DNA of 64,000 bases from contig JBQTHD010000023.1 in NCBI GenBank assembly GCA_052390275.1, positions 1 through 64,000 on the forward strand, given 5' to 3'. Below are positions 32,645-41,447 of the stretch, piece after piece. A model generated the notes under the pieces. It was not told the DNA's origin. It saw only the letters and a program-made list of their open reading frames with translations, and searched no databases. Within the stretch, counting starts at the first letter, position 1. The number at the start of each line of letters is the position of its first letter. The stretch is from JBQTHD01 sp052390275 (GTDB lineage: Bacteria > Actinomycetota > Acidimicrobiia > Acidimicrobiales > AC-14). The translations under genes and the position numbers were made by a program.

Positions 32645-33036
32645 TGCCGGCCCCCGCGAGTGACGGGTCCGCTCCGCCTGGCTGGTCGGCCCGGTTGCAC
32701 CGCTGGTCGGCCCCGCATCACCCCTCGGCCCGGTGCCCGCCCGATGGCCTCGTCCCGCTCGGCGCCCCGGACCCCGTAGCCGACGATGATGGCGGGGATG
32801 AGCAGCGCCGATCCCGCCAGCAGACTGGCAATGACCAGCGTGGTCAGGACCTGCGGAAGCCCGGAAACGGCGGCGACGACGAAGGACACCACCGCCACCA
32901 CGTAGAGCCCGTAGCCCCATCTCTTGCCGCGCTGGGCCAGCCGATCCATCTGTGCCCGCCGGGCCAGCACCGGATCCTCGGTTTCGGCCCTCCCGGTTTG
33001 GTCACCGAATGAGCCTGGGACCTCATGATTGCTCAC
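32641..33036 (-). CDS. Two-helix membrane protein of unknown function
   Basis: From GTG 33036 (VSNHEVPGSFGDQTGRAETEDP) the 131-residue protein has a soluble acidic N-terminus, a basic patch (RRAQMDRLAQRGKRWGYG), two helices (YVVAVVSFVVAAVSGLP and LVIASLLAGSALLIPAIIV) and an Arg/Gly-rich tail. Similar proteins are known to me from other actinobacteria without a function. It is coupled to the alcohol dehydrogenase through an ATGA overlap. Confidence 0.7.
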   Translation of the reverse strand: MSNHEVPGSFGDQTGRAETEDPVLARRAQMDRLAQRGKRWGYGLYVVAVVSFVVAAVSGLPQVLTTLVIASLLAGSALLIPAIIVGYGVRGAERDEAIGRAPGRGVMRGRPAVQPGRPARRSGPVTRGGRQ

Positions 33037-33131
33037 GCCCCAGCCTCGCGCACGGCTTGTTACGTCGACCTGTATGCGGGCCGGGTCATGAAGCTGGTTG
33101 ACCCCAAGTTGTCGGCCTTTGGTGAACCGGG

Positions 33132-33443
33132 TCAACAGCCGACGGCAGCCCGTAGCGCCCGGCAGGCCCGTGCCATTCGAGCTGTCGAAAGGACGGTCAG
33201 GCGGCGGCGGAACGCGCTGCGGGGCAGGGTGTGAAGGTTGTCGAAGGAGACGGCGCAGACCGAAGGGACACCGTCCCCGTCTGGCGTGAGCGGCAACTCG
33301 GAGACGACGCCCCGGACCGTGCGGGTCAATCCCGCCACCACTACCCGGTCTATCCGGTCGGCAACTGGGTCCCGAGTGAGTACCAGCACAGGCCGGTCCC
33401 CGCCGTCGGGGACGGCCGCAAACCAGATCTCACCCCGCTGCAT
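33132..33443 (-). CDS. MazF/PemK-type toxin
   Basis: The 103-residue protein starts MQRGEIWFAAVPDGGDRPVL and continues with VLTRDPVADRIDRVVVAGLT, SELPLTPDGDGVPSVCAVSF and NLHTLPRSAF, the hallmarks of MazF-type mRNA interferases: a GDRPV active loop, a T/S-containing strand, and D...N.HT-P. It overlaps the antitoxin by 14 bases. It should cut RNA at short specific sequences when free. Confidence 0.92.
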   Translation of the reverse strand: MQRGEIWFAAVPDGGDRPVLVLTRDPVADRIDRVVVAGLTRTVRGVVSELPLTPDGDGVPSVCAVSFDNLHTLPRSAFRRRLTVLSTARMARACRALRAAVGC

Positions 33444-33705
33444 GGTCGCTTCGATCCGCCCATTCGGCCCAGTCGCTCCAGTCCTGCGCCGGTCCCCAGT
33501 CGTCGGCCGCGTCGAGGGCCTTCTCCTCAGTGGTGAATGGCTGGCCTGCGTACTTGGCCACGTCCGCCTCGGCCCCGAGCCGGGCGAGATGGCAGACAAG
33601 GGCCTCGCGCAACACCTCGGAGCGGTCCATGCCGAGCTGCTCGGCCCATCGATCAGCTTCTGCCATGTCGGCTTCGTCGGCCCGGAAACTCACCATCACG
33701 GTCAT
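33430..33705 (-). CDS. Ribbon-helix-helix antitoxin
   Basis: The 91-residue product has TVMVSFRADEADMAEADRWA followed by EQLGMDRSEVLREALVCHLA, a standard ribbon-helix-helix DNA-binding start. The Trp/Asp-rich acidic tail (DDWGPAQDWSDWAEWADRSD) is likely to block the toxin. It precedes and overlaps the MazF gene. The start is ATG 33705 or an ATG at 33696. An upstream extension to 33732 is possible but adds no domain. Confidence 0.85.
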   Translation of the reverse strand: MTVMVSFRADEADMAEADRWAEQLGMDRSEVLREALVCHLARLGAEADVAKYAGQPFTTEEKALDAADDWGPAQDWSDWAEWADRSDHAAG

Positions 33706-33749
33706 GTTCGAAGTGTAAGACGCCTCCGCCACGCATGCAATACACGTAT

Positions 33750-34784
33750 CTACCGCGACCAGCCTCGGGATGACAGCAGGGTGGATATCTGTTGGTCCAG
33801 GCGGTCCAGGGAGAAGTGGCGGCGGGCGACGGCCAGGTTGCCGTCGAGGAGCGCTGGCTCGGGTTCGCTCAACCAGTTGTTCAGTCGCTCCGGTTCGTCA
33901 AGAGGAAACCAGCGAAAGCCAAAGGCGGCCAGTTCGGCCGCCACCGGATAGGAACCAATGGCAAGAGGACGGCGGAAGATCGCAGACTCCACGGTGGCAT
34001 TGCCGAATCCCTCCCAGGTGGAGGGCAGGGTTACAGCCTCCGCGGCGGCATAGGCATCGGCGGCGTCGAAGCCCGGGGGCAGTCCCCGCCGGACAGGCAC
34101 GGAACTCTTCTCCAGGAGGCTGTCGAGTTCCTCCCCGTAACCGTCCTCGGCCGGGCCCAAAAGCCAGTAGACCGCCCCCAGGCGCCCCGCCAGGGCCAGG
34201 GCTGCGGGAACGTTCTTGCGGGGTATGGCCCGGGTGGGGTGCAACAAGAGGCGCTCGCCTTCGTCGACCCCCAGGGCTTGGCGGGTATCGGACCGCCGGC
34301 CGGGGGCGGCCTCGGTGTCGAAGCAGTTGTGGATGGTCGACGCCGCGAAGCCCTGAGCGGCCAGTTCCCGTCGGCTGCGGTGGTTGATGGTCACGTGTGC
34401 CCAGGCATCGTCGTCGGGGGGCCAGCCCCGAAGGTGGTTCAAATACGGCCGCTGCCAGACCAGGTCGTGGTGGTGCAGAATCGCCGGCCGACCGGTTAAT
34501 GCCCTGGTCACCGCTTCGGCCGCAGGCAGGTGCAGGGGGAGGGAGAGAAGGTTTTCCACGACCACCACGTCCGCGTCAGCCAGCACCGCCGCCAACCTGG
34601 ACCGGTCCGGTTCGGAACCGGTGGAGGGGTCCAGTCCCGCCACCAGACGGTCGGGGCTCCCGGCCCCGGCCACCGTGAAGGTGCTGAAACCCTGGCGCCG
34701 GAGCGAACCGACCCACTTGGCCGCCTCCACCGACACGCCGTCATGAGGGCTGAGCCGGCCGGCCAGAACGGCCACGGTGGTCAT
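33750..34784 (-). CDS. Glycosyltransferase family 4 protein
   Basis: The 344-residue GT-B fold protein begins VAVLAGRLSPHDGVSVEAAK, has LHHHDLVWQRPYL and the sugar-nucleotide region VTLPSTWEGFGNATVESAIF with the EX7E-like pair of glutamates. The LLLHPTRAIPRKNVPAALAL strand is also typical. GT4 enzymes move sugars from nucleotide donors to lipids or proteins, retaining the anomeric form. Neither donor nor acceptor can be read here. The sortase gene lies upstream in the same direction. Confidence 0.85.
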   Translation of the reverse strand: MTTVAVLAGRLSPHDGVSVEAAKWVGSLRRQGFSTFTVAGAGSPDRLVAGLDPSTGSEPDRSRLAAVLADADVVVVENLLSLPLHLPAAEAVTRALTGRPAILHHHDLVWQRPYLNHLRGWPPDDDAWAHVTINHRSRRELAAQGFAASTIHNCFDTEAAPGRRSDTRQALGVDEGERLLLHPTRAIPRKNVPAALALAGRLGAVYWLLGPAEDGYGEELDSLLEKSSVPVRRGLPPGFDAADAYAAAEAVTLPSTWEGFGNATVESAIFRRPLAIGSYPVAAELAAFGFRWFPLDEPERLNNWLSEPEPALLDGNLAVARRHFSLDRLDQQISTLLSSRGWSR

Positions 34785-34837
34785 GACTCCGCCCGCGTGC
34801 GGCGAACCACTGGTTTCAGGAGGTGGCTCGGCAAGGA

Positions 34838-35719
34838 CTAGATGTTTGCGGGCAGTAGCAGGGCGACGTTTTCGAAGAAGACGAACAGGACGACGAAGAA
34901 CACCGGCGCCCCCAGGGCGTACGCCAGCCACGGTCGGCGCCAGGAGCGGGCCACCAGCCAGGTGGCCATCCACACCAGTGCGGCCAGGAGTCCGGTGTAG
35001 AGGGCTGGACCCTTGGCCGCCGCCGACCCCGAGAGTCCCGCCTCCTCGGCCTCGGCCAGCGTCTGGGACCGCTCCGGGGTGGCCTCGGGATCATCCTCGG
35101 GAGTGGGGGCCCCCGGGGGGGCGTCGATGGGACTGCCCACCAGGCTCGCCACCACGATCAGACGCTCGGCCGCGCTGTAGCGGGGGTTGCAGGTCGTCAG
35201 GGTGAGGCGGGCGTCCTCGGTGTCGTCGAGCACCTCCACGGCGTTGGGAGTGACGATCTTGGACTCCGACACCCGGTACTCGAAGCGGCCCGACCGGGTG
35301 CTAACCGTGATGGTGTCACCGGCTCCCAACTCGTTGAGTCGGAAGAAGGGCGCCCCGTAGGTGGTGCGGTGCCCGGCGATGGCGGCGTTTCCCTTCTCCC
35401 CGGGCATCTTGGTGTCGGGGTACCGGCCCGGCCCCTTCTTGAGATCCTCGACGGCCACTCCCTCCACCACCGCCTGGCGGACGGCGATCCTGGGGATTTC
35501 GATCAGAGCCACGGCGTCACCCAGATCAGGCGGCGGTGCGGGCGTCGACACGGCCGGAGTGGTGGGCAGTACCAGCGCGCCGTCCAGGCTGGCCTGGAGA
35601 GCCTCCTGGTCCCGGGCCTGGGCAACCCCGGTACCCCAGAGTTGGTAGCTGACGAACAACAGCAGGATCACCCCTGCCGAGATCAGCGATTTTCCGAACA
35701 GACGAAGGGCCGATCGCAT
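34838..35719 (-). CDS. Class E sortase
   Basis: The 293-residue membrane protein has a single N-terminal helix (SLISAGVILLLFVSYQLWG), a sortase barrel with the triad His in AAIAGHRTTYGAPFFRLN, Cys in LTLTTCNPRYS and Arg in AAERLIVVASL, a Pro/Glu-rich linker, and two C-terminal helices (YTGLLAALVWMATWLVARSW and APVFFVVLFVFFENVALLL). Class E sortases in actinobacteria attach LAxTG proteins to the wall. The extra C-terminal helices are typical of this class. No LAxTG substrate is evident among the surrounding genes. Confidence 0.9.
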   Translation of the reverse strand: MRSALRLFGKSLISAGVILLLFVSYQLWGTGVAQARDQEALQASLDGALVLPTTPAVSTPAPPPDLGDAVALIEIPRIAVRQAVVEGVAVEDLKKGPGRYPDTKMPGEKGNAAIAGHRTTYGAPFFRLNELGAGDTITVSTRSGRFEYRVSESKIVTPNAVEVLDDTEDARLTLTTCNPRYSAAERLIVVASLVGSPIDAPPGAPTPEDDPEATPERSQTLAEAEEAGLSGSAAAKGPALYTGLLAALVWMATWLVARSWRRPWLAYALGAPVFFVVLFVFFENVALLLPANI

Positions 35720-35790
35720 GCGGGCTGGGAGGCTACCGGCCCCCCGCCGGGCCCCGGCGTCATTGCCGCCGGTAGCGTGAGGACCCGCCC

Positions 35791-36480
35791 ATGGCTTCGG
35801 TGATCGAACTTCGAGCGGCCGTGGCCCTGACCGGCGGGTTTCCCGCCCTGGCCGGGGTGGATCTGACCGTGGATCCCGGGGAGGTCCTGCTGCTGTCGGG
35901 TCCCAACGGGGCGGGCAAGACCACTCTGTTGCGACTCTGTGCCGGCCTGGTGGCGCTGACCAGCGGCCGGGCCCGGGTACTGGGTCATGACCTGGCGACC
36001 GACCGCCGGACGGTGCGTCGCCAGGTGGGCCTGCTCGGCCATAGTGGCTTTCTCTACGAGGACCTGACCGTGGAGGACAACCTTCGCTTCTGGGCCCGTT
36101 CGGTGGGGGCGCCGGCCGAAGGGATCGAGGAGTGCATGGCCCGTCTCGGGCTCGACGGTCGCCTCCGTCGGGTGCCGGTGGCCCGGCTGTCGGCAGGCCA
36201 GCGTCGTCGGGTTTCGGTTGCCGCATTGTTGGCCCGCCGGCCTCGGCTGTGGCTGTTGGACGAGCCCCACGCCGGACTGGATTTCTCCGGCCGGGACGTG
36301 CTCGACCGTCTCATAACCGAGGCGGCGGCCGCGGGATGCACGGTCATGATGTCGTCGCACGAGCCGGATCGAGCCGGGCACCTGGCCACTCGGGCCGTGC
36401 AGGTGGCCGGCGGCCGGATCGTGGAGCCGAGTCGGGATCCGACGCCTGGGCCCGATCGGGAGCCGACCAGTGTTGCGTGA
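35791..36480 (+). CDS. ccmA: Cytochrome c maturation ATPase CcmA
   Basis: The 229-residue ABC ATPase has Walker A (LSGPNGAGKTTLLRLC), the signature LSAGQRRRVSVAALLARR and Walker B (LWLLDEPHAGLD). With CcmB, it forms the ATPase-permease that drives release of haem-loaded CcmE. Its 3' end overlaps ccmB by 11 bases. It is the first gene of an eight-gene unit, starting 71 bases after the divergent sortase gene. Confidence 0.92.
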   Translation: MASVIELRAAVALTGGFPALAGVDLTVDPGEVLLLSGPNGAGKTTLLRLCAGLVALTSGRARVLGHDLATDRRTVRRQVGLLGHSGFLYEDLTVEDNLRFWARSVGAPAEGIEECMARLGLDGRLRRVPVARLSAGQRRRVSVAALLARRPRLWLLDEPHAGLDFSGRDVLDRLITEAAAAGCTVMMSSHEPDRAGHLATRAVQVAGGRIVEPSRDPTPGPDREPTSVA

Positions 36481-37153
36481 CGCGTTGCTCGTGGCCGGCA
36501 AGGACCTGAGGATCGAGGCCCGTTCGCGGGTGGCCACCAACCAGGTGGTGCCCTTCGCCCTCATGGTCCTGATCCTGTTCGGCTTCGCCCTCGACGCCGA
36601 GCGGGCCACGCTGGCCCGGGTGGCAGGAGGACTGTTCTGGGTGGCGGTCCTGTTCTCGACCCTGCTGGCCCTGGGGCGCTCCTTTGCCGTGGAGACCGCT
36701 GACGATGCCTCCGACGGCCTGAAGCTCTCGGGTCTGGACGCGGCCGGGATTTTTCTCGGCAAGGCCGGGGCCATCGCCGTACAACTGTTGGGGCTGGAGG
36801 TCGTTTTGGGGCTGGGGGTGGTGGTCTTCTACGACGTCAACCCGCTGGCTGCCGGGCCGGCCGGTGCCGGGGTGCTGGCGGCGACGGCCGGGTTGGCCAC
36901 CATGGGCCTGGCCGGCTCCGGCGTGGTCTACGGGATGGTGGCGGCCGGCATCGGGGTTCGGGAAACCCTGCTGCCTCTGCTTGTCCTGCCCGCGCTGGCC
37001 CCTGTTCTGTTGTCGGCGTCGCGGGCCACCGATGCGGCCCTGGCCGGGACATTGGCCGAGTCCCTACCGTGGCTGCGACTGTTGGGGGTGTTCGCCACCG
37101 TCTACCTTGCCTTCGGGGTGGTGGCGTTCGGCGCGCTCTTGGAGGAGGCTTGA
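36470..37153 (+). CDS. ccmB: Cytochrome c maturation permease CcmB
   Basis: The 227-residue protein has six predicted helices, including VVPFALMVLILFGFALD, GLFWVAVLFSTLLALGRSF and a long C-terminal hydrophobic block. The MLRDALLVAGKDLRIEARSR start and SFAVETADDASDGLKLSG loop are typical of CcmB. It is the membrane part of the CcmAB complex. Its stop and the ccmC start share one base (TGATG). Confidence 0.9.
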   Translation: MLRDALLVAGKDLRIEARSRVATNQVVPFALMVLILFGFALDAERATLARVAGGLFWVAVLFSTLLALGRSFAVETADDASDGLKLSGLDAAGIFLGKAGAIAVQLLGLEVVLGLGVVVFYDVNPLAAGPAGAGVLAATAGLATMGLAGSGVVYGMVAAGIGVRETLLPLLVLPALAPVLLSASRATDAALAGTLAESLPWLRLLGVFATVYLAFGVVAFGALLEEA

Positions 37154-38109
37154 TGGCTGGTTCGCCCAGCACCGGCGATTATGGCGCCGGTTCGACGATG
37201 ACCCGGATCCTGGGGGGGTCGGCCGCGGCTGGTCTGCTCCTGACGCTGGTCCTGGGGCTGTGGCTGTCGCCGGCCGACCTCTACCAGCGCGACGCCGTGC
37301 GCCTCCTTTACGTCCACGTGCCCACCGCCTGGCTCGCTCTCTACCTCTCCTTCGGTGTCACGAGCCTGGCCAGCGCTCTCTACCTGTGGCGGCGTACCCG
37401 CTCGCGTTTCTGGGACCTCCTGGCCGGATCGTCGGCGGAGATCGGGCTGGTGTTTCTGGGGCTGACCCTGGCTGTTGGGTCGATCTGGGGCCGGGCCACC
37501 TGGGGGGTGTGGTGGACCTGGGACGCCCGCCTCACCACGACCGCGGTTCTGGCCATCCTCTACCTGGGCTACCTCGCCCTGCGGTCGGCTCCCGGGGACC
37601 CTGAGGTGACGGCCCGGCGATCGGCGGTGGTGGCCTTGTTCGCCTTTGCCGACGTGCCCCTCATCCATTTCTCGGTGGAATGGTGGCGGACGCTGCATCA
37701 ACCGGCGAGCCTTTTGGACCAGCGCCGGCTGCTCGACCCTCAGATCACCGGGGAGATGGCTGCCACCCTGGCGGTGGCGGTTGTGGCATTCACCCTGCTC
37801 TACGCCTGGCTGCTGGTGACCCGCTTCCGGGTGGCGGCCATGGAGGACCAGGCCGGCCGGGGTCGCCTGGCCGTCGCCCTGGCCCAGCGCCATGCCGAGG
37901 CGCAGGTGCCGGTCGGCAACGGACCTTCGGCTGCCCGGGAGTCGGTGCCCGTCGCGGTGGGGGTGGGAGAGGCGGGCCTGGTGGAGACCGCGGTGGTGGC
38001 CGGTGCGATGGGTTCCGAGGCAATGGTGGCCAAGACCGCGGTCTCCGGGGCTGTCGCAGACGGGATCCCCAGCACCACAACAGCGGGATCCGGATCCGCC
38101 CGCCCGTGA
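37153..38109 (+). CDS. ccmC: Haem transfer protein CcmC with long C-terminal tail
   Basis: The 318-residue product has six helices and the WWD haem-handling motif RATWGVWWTWDARLTTTAVL. Conserved His residues lie in YVHVPTAWLALYLSFG and LIHFSVEWWRTLHQPAS. It passes haem to CcmE on the outer face of the membrane. The last 70 residues (Ala/Val/Gly-rich) are absent from standard CcmC (about 230-250 residues) and probably disordered. The stop overlaps the ccmD-like start (GTGA). Confidence 0.93.
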   Translation: MAGSPSTGDYGAGSTMTRILGGSAAAGLLLTLVLGLWLSPADLYQRDAVRLLYVHVPTAWLALYLSFGVTSLASALYLWRRTRSRFWDLLAGSSAEIGLVFLGLTLAVGSIWGRATWGVWWTWDARLTTTAVLAILYLGYLALRSAPGDPEVTARRSAVVALFAFADVPLIHFSVEWWRTLHQPASLLDQRRLLDPQITGEMAATLAVAVVAFTLLYAWLLVTRFRVAAMEDQAGRGRLAVALAQRHAEAQVPVGNGPSAARESVPVAVGVGEAGLVETAVVAGAMGSEAMVAKTAVSGAVADGIPSTTTAGSGSARP

Positions 38110-38312
38110 GCCACGTTTCCTACCTGCTGGCCGGCTACGGCGTCACCATCGTGGGCCTGGCCGCCTACGCATCCTGGGTGCTTCGGCGGCGCCGGGCGCT
38201 GCTGGACAACGTCCTCCTCGGGCCGGGTCTGTCGGGGCCGGGTTCGTCCGGGCCGGGTTCGTCCGGGGCCGAGTCTTCCGCCGGGGCCGGCAAGGCTTTG
38301 GAGGCGGAGTGA
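38106..38312 (+). CDS. ccmD: CcmD-like small membrane protein
   Basis: The 68-residue product starts at GTG 38106 with a single helix (SYLLAGYGVTIVGLAAYASW) directly followed by RRRRALLD, the form of CcmD, which helps release CcmE from CcmC. The C-terminal Gly/Ser-rich tail (SGPGSSGPGSSG) is extra. It overlaps ccmC by four bases and ccmE by four. The call relies on size, position and the helix-RRR pattern. Confidence 0.8.
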   Translation: MSHVSYLLAGYGVTIVGLAAYASWVLRRRRALLDNVLLGPGLSGPGSSGPGSSGAESSAGAGKALEAE

Positions 38313-38842
38313 ACCCCACCGTGGACCAAGCGGCCAACGGCCGGCGCCGACTGTGGTTGGCCGGTGGTCTGGTGGCGGTGGCTGTGGGGTTGCTGCTGGT
38401 CCAGGGCCTGGGCGAGGCCACGTTGTACTTCCGCACCGCGGACGAGGCGGTGGCCCAGAAGGAGGAGTTGGGCGATCGCCGCTTCCGACTCGAGGGCGAT
38501 GTCGTCGACGGCAGTGTGGCCGCCGAGCCCGGCCTGGTTTCCTTCATGGTCACCTCCAAGGGCGTGAGCGTTCGCGTCCGCCACGAGGGGGATCCGCCGG
38601 AGTTGTTCCAGCCCGGCATCCCGGTGGTGCTGGAGGGGGCCTTCGACGGGGACACCTTCGCCAGCGACCGCATGTTGGTCAAACATTCCGAGACCTACAT
38701 CGCCGAGTACCCCGACCGGGTGGCCCCGGCCGGCGCCGCTGGGTCGGCGGATGCGGAGGGTGAGCCGGCCGCCCGGACCGCTGGGGCGACCCCCGGCCGG
38801 CCCTTGGCTCCCCAGCCCCTGTTCGACCAGCCCTCGCCGTGA
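38309..38842 (+). CDS. ccmE: Haem chaperone CcmE
   Basis: The 177-residue protein has one N-terminal helix (LWLAGGLVAVAVGLLLVQGL) and an OB-fold with FRLEGDVVDGSV, and ends in MLVKHSETYIAEY, where His is the site that binds haem covalently in System I. The normal motif is LAKHxxxY, so this is the His type rather than the Cys variant of some archaea and Desulfovibrio. A Pro/Ala-rich tail follows. GTG start at 38309. Confidence 0.9.
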   Translation: MNPTVDQAANGRRRLWLAGGLVAVAVGLLLVQGLGEATLYFRTADEAVAQKEELGDRRFRLEGDVVDGSVAAEPGLVSFMVTSKGVSVRVRHEGDPPELFQPGIPVVLEGAFDGDTFASDRMLVKHSETYIAEYPDRVAPAGAAGSADAEGEPAARTAGATPGRPLAPQPLFDQPSP

Positions 38843-40953
38843 ACGCCGCCCTGGGTGGGGCCGGCGTCACCCTGAGCCTGGTCGCCTGTGTTGCTGGCAT
38901 CGCTGTTACCGGGGTGGGCCTGGGCCGCGGAGACCGGCGGTGGTTGCTTGCCGGCCGCCGCTACGTGTGGCTGGTGCTCGCCGGGGCCGTGCTGGCCACG
39001 GTGGCCATGGAGGCCGCCCTGATCAGCCACGACTTCTCCATCGCCTTCGTGGCCGACAACAACGCCCGGGACACCCCGCTGCTCTACACCATCACCGGAA
39101 TGTGGTCGGCCCTGGAGGGGTCCATCCTTCTGTGGGCCCTGGTGCTGGCTGGCTACCTGGCCGCCATGATCTGGAGATTCCGCCACCGGGCCACCGATCC
39201 CTTGGTGGCCTGGGCCACCCTGGTTGCCCTGGCCGTGGCGCTGTTCTTTTTCGCCTTGATGGCCGGCCCGGCGGATCCGTTTCGCCTGGTCAGCGGGGCC
39301 ATCCCCACCGATGGCACCGGCCCCAACCCGTTGTTGCAGAACCACCCCCTGGTGGCCTTCCACCCGCCCATGCTCTACCTGGGCTATGTCGGTTTCACCG
39401 TTCCCTTCGCCTTCGCCCTGGCCGCCCTGGTCACCGGCCGCCTGGGGGAGTCGTGGCTGGCCGAGACCCGCCGCTGGGCCCTGTTCGCCTGGGCCTTCCT
39501 GACCGCGGGAATCGTCCTGGGCGGGTGGTGGTCCTACGAGGTGCTGGGGTGGGGCGGGTACTGGGCCTGGGATCCGGTGGAGAACGCCTCCCTTCTGCCC
39601 TGGTTGACGGCCACCGCCTACCTCCATTCGGTGATGGCCCAGCAGCGCCGGGGCCTGCTGGCCGTCTGGAACCTGTCGCTGCTGGTGGCCACCTTCGCCT
39701 TGACCATCCTGGGCACCTTCCTGACCAGGTCGGGAGTTCTCGACTCGGTGCACGCCTTCAGCGAGTCCCAGGTCGGTCCGGCGCTGCTTGCGTTCTTCGC
39801 CGTCTCGGTGGCGGTGGCGGTGGGGCTGGTGGCGTGGCGGGGGGACCGGCTCCGGGCCCCGGGGTCGGTCGAGTCGCCCATTTCCCGGGAGGGAGCGTTC
39901 CTGGCCAACAACGTGGCCTTCGCCGGCTTCACCGTGGTCGTCCTTTTGGGCACCGTGTTTCCCCTTTTGGCCGAAGCCCTCAACGGCGAGCGATTGTCGG
40001 TCGGTAGCCCGTATTTCGACCGGATGACCCTGCCGCTCGGCCTCACGTTGTTGTTCCTTATGGCCGTGGCCCCGGCCCTGCCCTGGCGGCGGGCGGGTTC
40101 GGAGGTGATGCACCAACGTCTGTTCGGCCCGGCGTTGGCCGCGACGGTGGTGGTAGTGGCGGCGGTGGTGGCCGGCCGGCGCGGTGTCGGCCCGCTGCTG
40201 GGCTTCGGGCTTGCCACCTTCGCCGCCGGGTCAGCCGTTGGCCAGTTGGCCCGCTCGGCCCGGGCGGCCCGGCGGGGCGGCCATTCGGCCACCAGTGCCC
40301 TGCTGGGTCGCTCCGGCGGCGGGATGATCGTGCACCTGGGGGTGATCCTCATCGCCTTTGCCTTTTCCGCCGGGTCGGGAGACGGAGAGCGGCGCCAGTT
40401 CCGCCTGGCCCCGGGGCAGTCGGCCGAGGTGGAGGGCCACACCATCACCTACCTGGGTTTTCGCACCCAGGACCTCCCCAACCGACGGGCAACGGTGGCC
40501 CGGGTGCGGGTGGACGACGGCCGGGTGTTCGAACCGGCGCTCAGCCAGTTCCCGTTCGCCACCCAGGCCATCGGGACGCCATCGGTTAGGACCGGGGTCC
40601 TGGCCGACGTGTACCTGACCCTGGTGGCCGTCCCCGAGGGACCCGGCGGCGAGGCGGTGATCGGGGTCAACGTGGCGCCGCTGGTCACCTGGATCTGGGC
40701 CGGAGCCGGCGTGATGCTCATGGGCACCGCCCTGGCCGCCTGGCCCCGGGCGCGACGCCGGAGCGCGGCAGCGACCGCCCTGCCCGTCGACGAGGGGACC
40801 GGGTTGTCGGCGTCGGTGGACGAACGCACTGTGGACGAACGCACTGCCGAGGCGCCGGTGCCCACTGTTGGGGCACCGGCGGATCCTCACGCTGGGTCGG
40901 CCCCTGTCGATCCGCGGCCCGAAGCGGTGCCCGTCGGGGGTCCGGACCGATGA
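38839..40953 (+). CDS. ccmF: Cytochrome c haem lyase CcmF
   Basis: The 704-residue protein has about 15 helices and the WWD motif GGWWSYEVLGWGGYWAWDPV followed by ENASLLPWL. Conserved His residues occur in QNHPLVAFHPPMLYLGY and YLHSVMAQQRR. It takes haem from CcmE and attaches it to apocytochrome c. The C-terminal 55 residues are Asp/Glu/Thr-rich. Its start and end overlap ccmE and ccmH by four bases. Confidence 0.95.
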   Translation: MNAALGGAGVTLSLVACVAGIAVTGVGLGRGDRRWLLAGRRYVWLVLAGAVLATVAMEAALISHDFSIAFVADNNARDTPLLYTITGMWSALEGSILLWALVLAGYLAAMIWRFRHRATDPLVAWATLVALAVALFFFALMAGPADPFRLVSGAIPTDGTGPNPLLQNHPLVAFHPPMLYLGYVGFTVPFAFALAALVTGRLGESWLAETRRWALFAWAFLTAGIVLGGWWSYEVLGWGGYWAWDPVENASLLPWLTATAYLHSVMAQQRRGLLAVWNLSLLVATFALTILGTFLTRSGVLDSVHAFSESQVGPALLAFFAVSVAVAVGLVAWRGDRLRAPGSVESPISREGAFLANNVAFAGFTVVVLLGTVFPLLAEALNGERLSVGSPYFDRMTLPLGLTLLFLMAVAPALPWRRAGSEVMHQRLFGPALAATVVVVAAVVAGRRGVGPLLGFGLATFAAGSAVGQLARSARAARRGGHSATSALLGRSGGGMIVHLGVILIAFAFSAGSGDGERRQFRLAPGQSAEVEGHTITYLGFRTQDLPNRRATVARVRVDDGRVFEPALSQFPFATQAIGTPSVRTGVLADVYLTLVAVPEGPGGEAVIGVNVAPLVTWIWAGAGVMLMGTALAAWPRARRRSAAATALPVDEGTGLSASVDERTVDERTAEAPVPTVGAPADPHAGSAPVDPRPEAVPVGGPDR

Positions 40954-41447
40954 AGTGGCCTCCGCCGCCTCGCCTGGGGTGGCCGGTGTTGTTGGCGGTG
41001 GTCCTGGTGGCCCTGGTTGTCGGCGGCCGCCCGGCGGGCGGGCCCCGGACCTTGGAGGAACGGGTCCAGGAGGTGAGTGACCAGGTTCGCTGCCCCACGT
41101 GTCGGGGCCTGTCCGCCGCGGTCTCCGATGCCCCGGCGGCCGAGGCCATCCGCGAGGAGGTTCGCCGCCGGCTGGCCTCGGGAGAGTCCGAGGAAGCAGT
41201 GGTGGACTACCTGGTGGCGAGCTTCGGGCGGGACATCGTGTTGTTGCCCCCGGCTGAGGGCCCTGGACTGTTGGTGTGGTTGCTCCCTGCCGGCGGGGCG
41301 TTGGCCACAGTTGCGATTCTGGGCACCGTCGCTCTGCGCCGCCGCCGGCCCAGCTTGGAACCGACTGAGGCTGACCGGGCTCTGGTGGAAGCGGCCCGCG
41401 TCCGGAAGCCGCCTCGTGGTCAGGCGGCCGGGAACGCCCGGTCGTGA
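40950..41447 (+). CDS. ccmH: CcmH/CycL thiol protein
   Basis: The 165-residue protein has an N-terminal helix (PVLLAVVLVALVVGG), the redox pair VRCPTCRGLSAA in the CycL/CcmH domain (ERVQEVSDQVRCPTC and FGRDIVLLPPAEGPG), and a second helix (LLPAGGALATVAILGTVAL). It reduces the haem-binding cysteines of apocytochrome c. Its usual partner CcmG is not in this operon. It overlaps the next gene by four bases. Confidence 0.92.
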   Translation: MKWPPPPRLGWPVLLAVVLVALVVGGRPAGGPRTLEERVQEVSDQVRCPTCRGLSAAVSDAPAAEAIREEVRRRLASGESEEAVVDYLVASFGRDIVLLPPAEGPGLLVWLLPAGGALATVAILGTVALRRRRPSLEPTEADRALVEAARVRKPPRGQAAGNARS